A stretch of DNA of 5,611 nt from Agromyces sp. (lineage in GTDB: Bacteria > Actinomycetota > Actinomycetes > Actinomycetales > Microbacteriaceae): the NCBI GenBank assembly GCA_031178025.1, contig JAPSJU010000147.1, positions 1 to 5,611 of the forward strand. Reading direction: 5' to 3'. This document shows positions 5,519-5,611 of this stretch, in pieces. Positions within the stretch are counted from its first letter, which is position 1, and the number at the start of each line of letters is the position of its first letter. The translations under genes and the position numbers were made by a program. The notes below the pieces were generated by a model. That model made no database searches, had not been told where the DNA came from, and saw only the letters and a program-made list of their open reading frames with translations.

Positions 5519-5550
5519 CTTTGCTGAGAAGTCCTCTCTTTCGAGGACCT
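5503..5550. promoter_or_regulatory. Chain of mutually exclusive inverted repeats, or triple operator
   Basis: Four segments can pair in alternative ways: TCCCC (5503-5507), GGGGGACTT (5513-5521), AAGTCCTC (5529-5536) and GAGGAC (5543-5548). Segment 1 pairs with 2, 2 with 3 (GGACTT/AAGTCC) and 3 with 4 (GTCCTC/GAGGAC). Read as DNA, the same bases hold three octamers of the form GRGGACYT at 5514-5521 (+), 5529-5536 (-) and 5543-5550 (+), with centres 14-15 bp apart. The region has lower GC content than the genes. It presumably belongs to the control region of a gene starting beyond 5611. Confidence 0.4.
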
Positions 5551-5574
5551 ATCGGCGTTAGCCTTTGGGTTGGC

Positions 5575-5597
5575 CCGTTGCCCGAACGGCGGGTTCG
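5575..5597. repeat. Overlapping short inverted repeats near the right edge
   Basis: CCGTT (5575-5579) pairs with AACGG (5585-5589). The overlapping CGAAC (5583-5587) pairs with GTTCG (5593-5597). Both stems are perfect but only 5 bp long, and they exclude one another. They may continue the alternative-pairing arrangement just upstream, or be chance. No start codon of a following gene is recognisable before the window ends. Confidence 0.25.
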
Positions 5598-5611
5598 CCA
5601 GATCCTCACAC

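Noticed and set aside
5513..5536. Classical 20-bp DosR/DevR box
   Set aside because: The half-sites resemble GGGACT/AGTCC, but the arms are separated by about 7-9 nt, not adjacent as in the DosR consensus. Kept only as a possible related operator.
5559..5564. TAGCCT as a -10 box for a gene beyond the window
   Set aside because: It fits TANNNT, but no -35 hexamer stands at 16-18 bp and the downstream gene is not visible.

Overview
The window is high-GC DNA with G/C-heavy third codon positions, closely packed same-strand genes and protein families typical of Actinomycetota. The Rv2578c-type radical SAM protein, the DesK/NarL-like two-component genes and the tandem universal stress protein suggest Micrococcales, probably Microbacteriaceae. 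The family assignment is an impression from gene content, not a phylogenetic result. All six supported genes lie on the + strand, and I see no RNA gene, CRISPR array, insertion sequence or prophage gene.

Layout: 1-680 is the C-terminal part of a radical SAM protein of the SplB/Rv2578c group, with its 5' end outside the window. Positions 677-766 are a short regulatory gap with a 14-bp direct repeat at an 18-bp period, an extended -10-like element and a Shine-Dalgarno sequence. Next comes a compact two-component cluster. The first gene is a membrane histidine kinase (767-2056). It overlaps by 4 nt a second membrane protein (2053-3192) that looks like a kinase which has lost its phosphoacceptor and ATP-binding motifs. 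That gene overlaps by 14 nt a NarL/LuxR-type response regulator (3179-3937). A thymidine kinase gene (tdk, 3938-4555) begins at the base after the regulator's stop codon. After 55 nt that can fold into a nested stem-loop comes a tandem-domain universal stress protein (4611-5465). The last 146 nt hold no gene and contain a chain of overlapping inverted repeats.

How they may work together: overlapping or abutting ends from kinase to tdk point to one transcript with translational coupling. The canonical kinase probably phosphorylates the regulator. The degenerate kinase-like protein is probably a sensory or allosteric partner, perhaps in a heterodimer. Coupling tdk (thymidine salvage) and a stress protein to this module suggests a nucleotide-supply or stress response, but that link rests only on gene order.

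The points most worth following up are the kinase/degenerate-kinase pair, non-canonical residues in the intact kinase, the stem-loop over the stress-protein start codon, and the 1:2 / 2:3 / 3:4 pairing chain near the right end.
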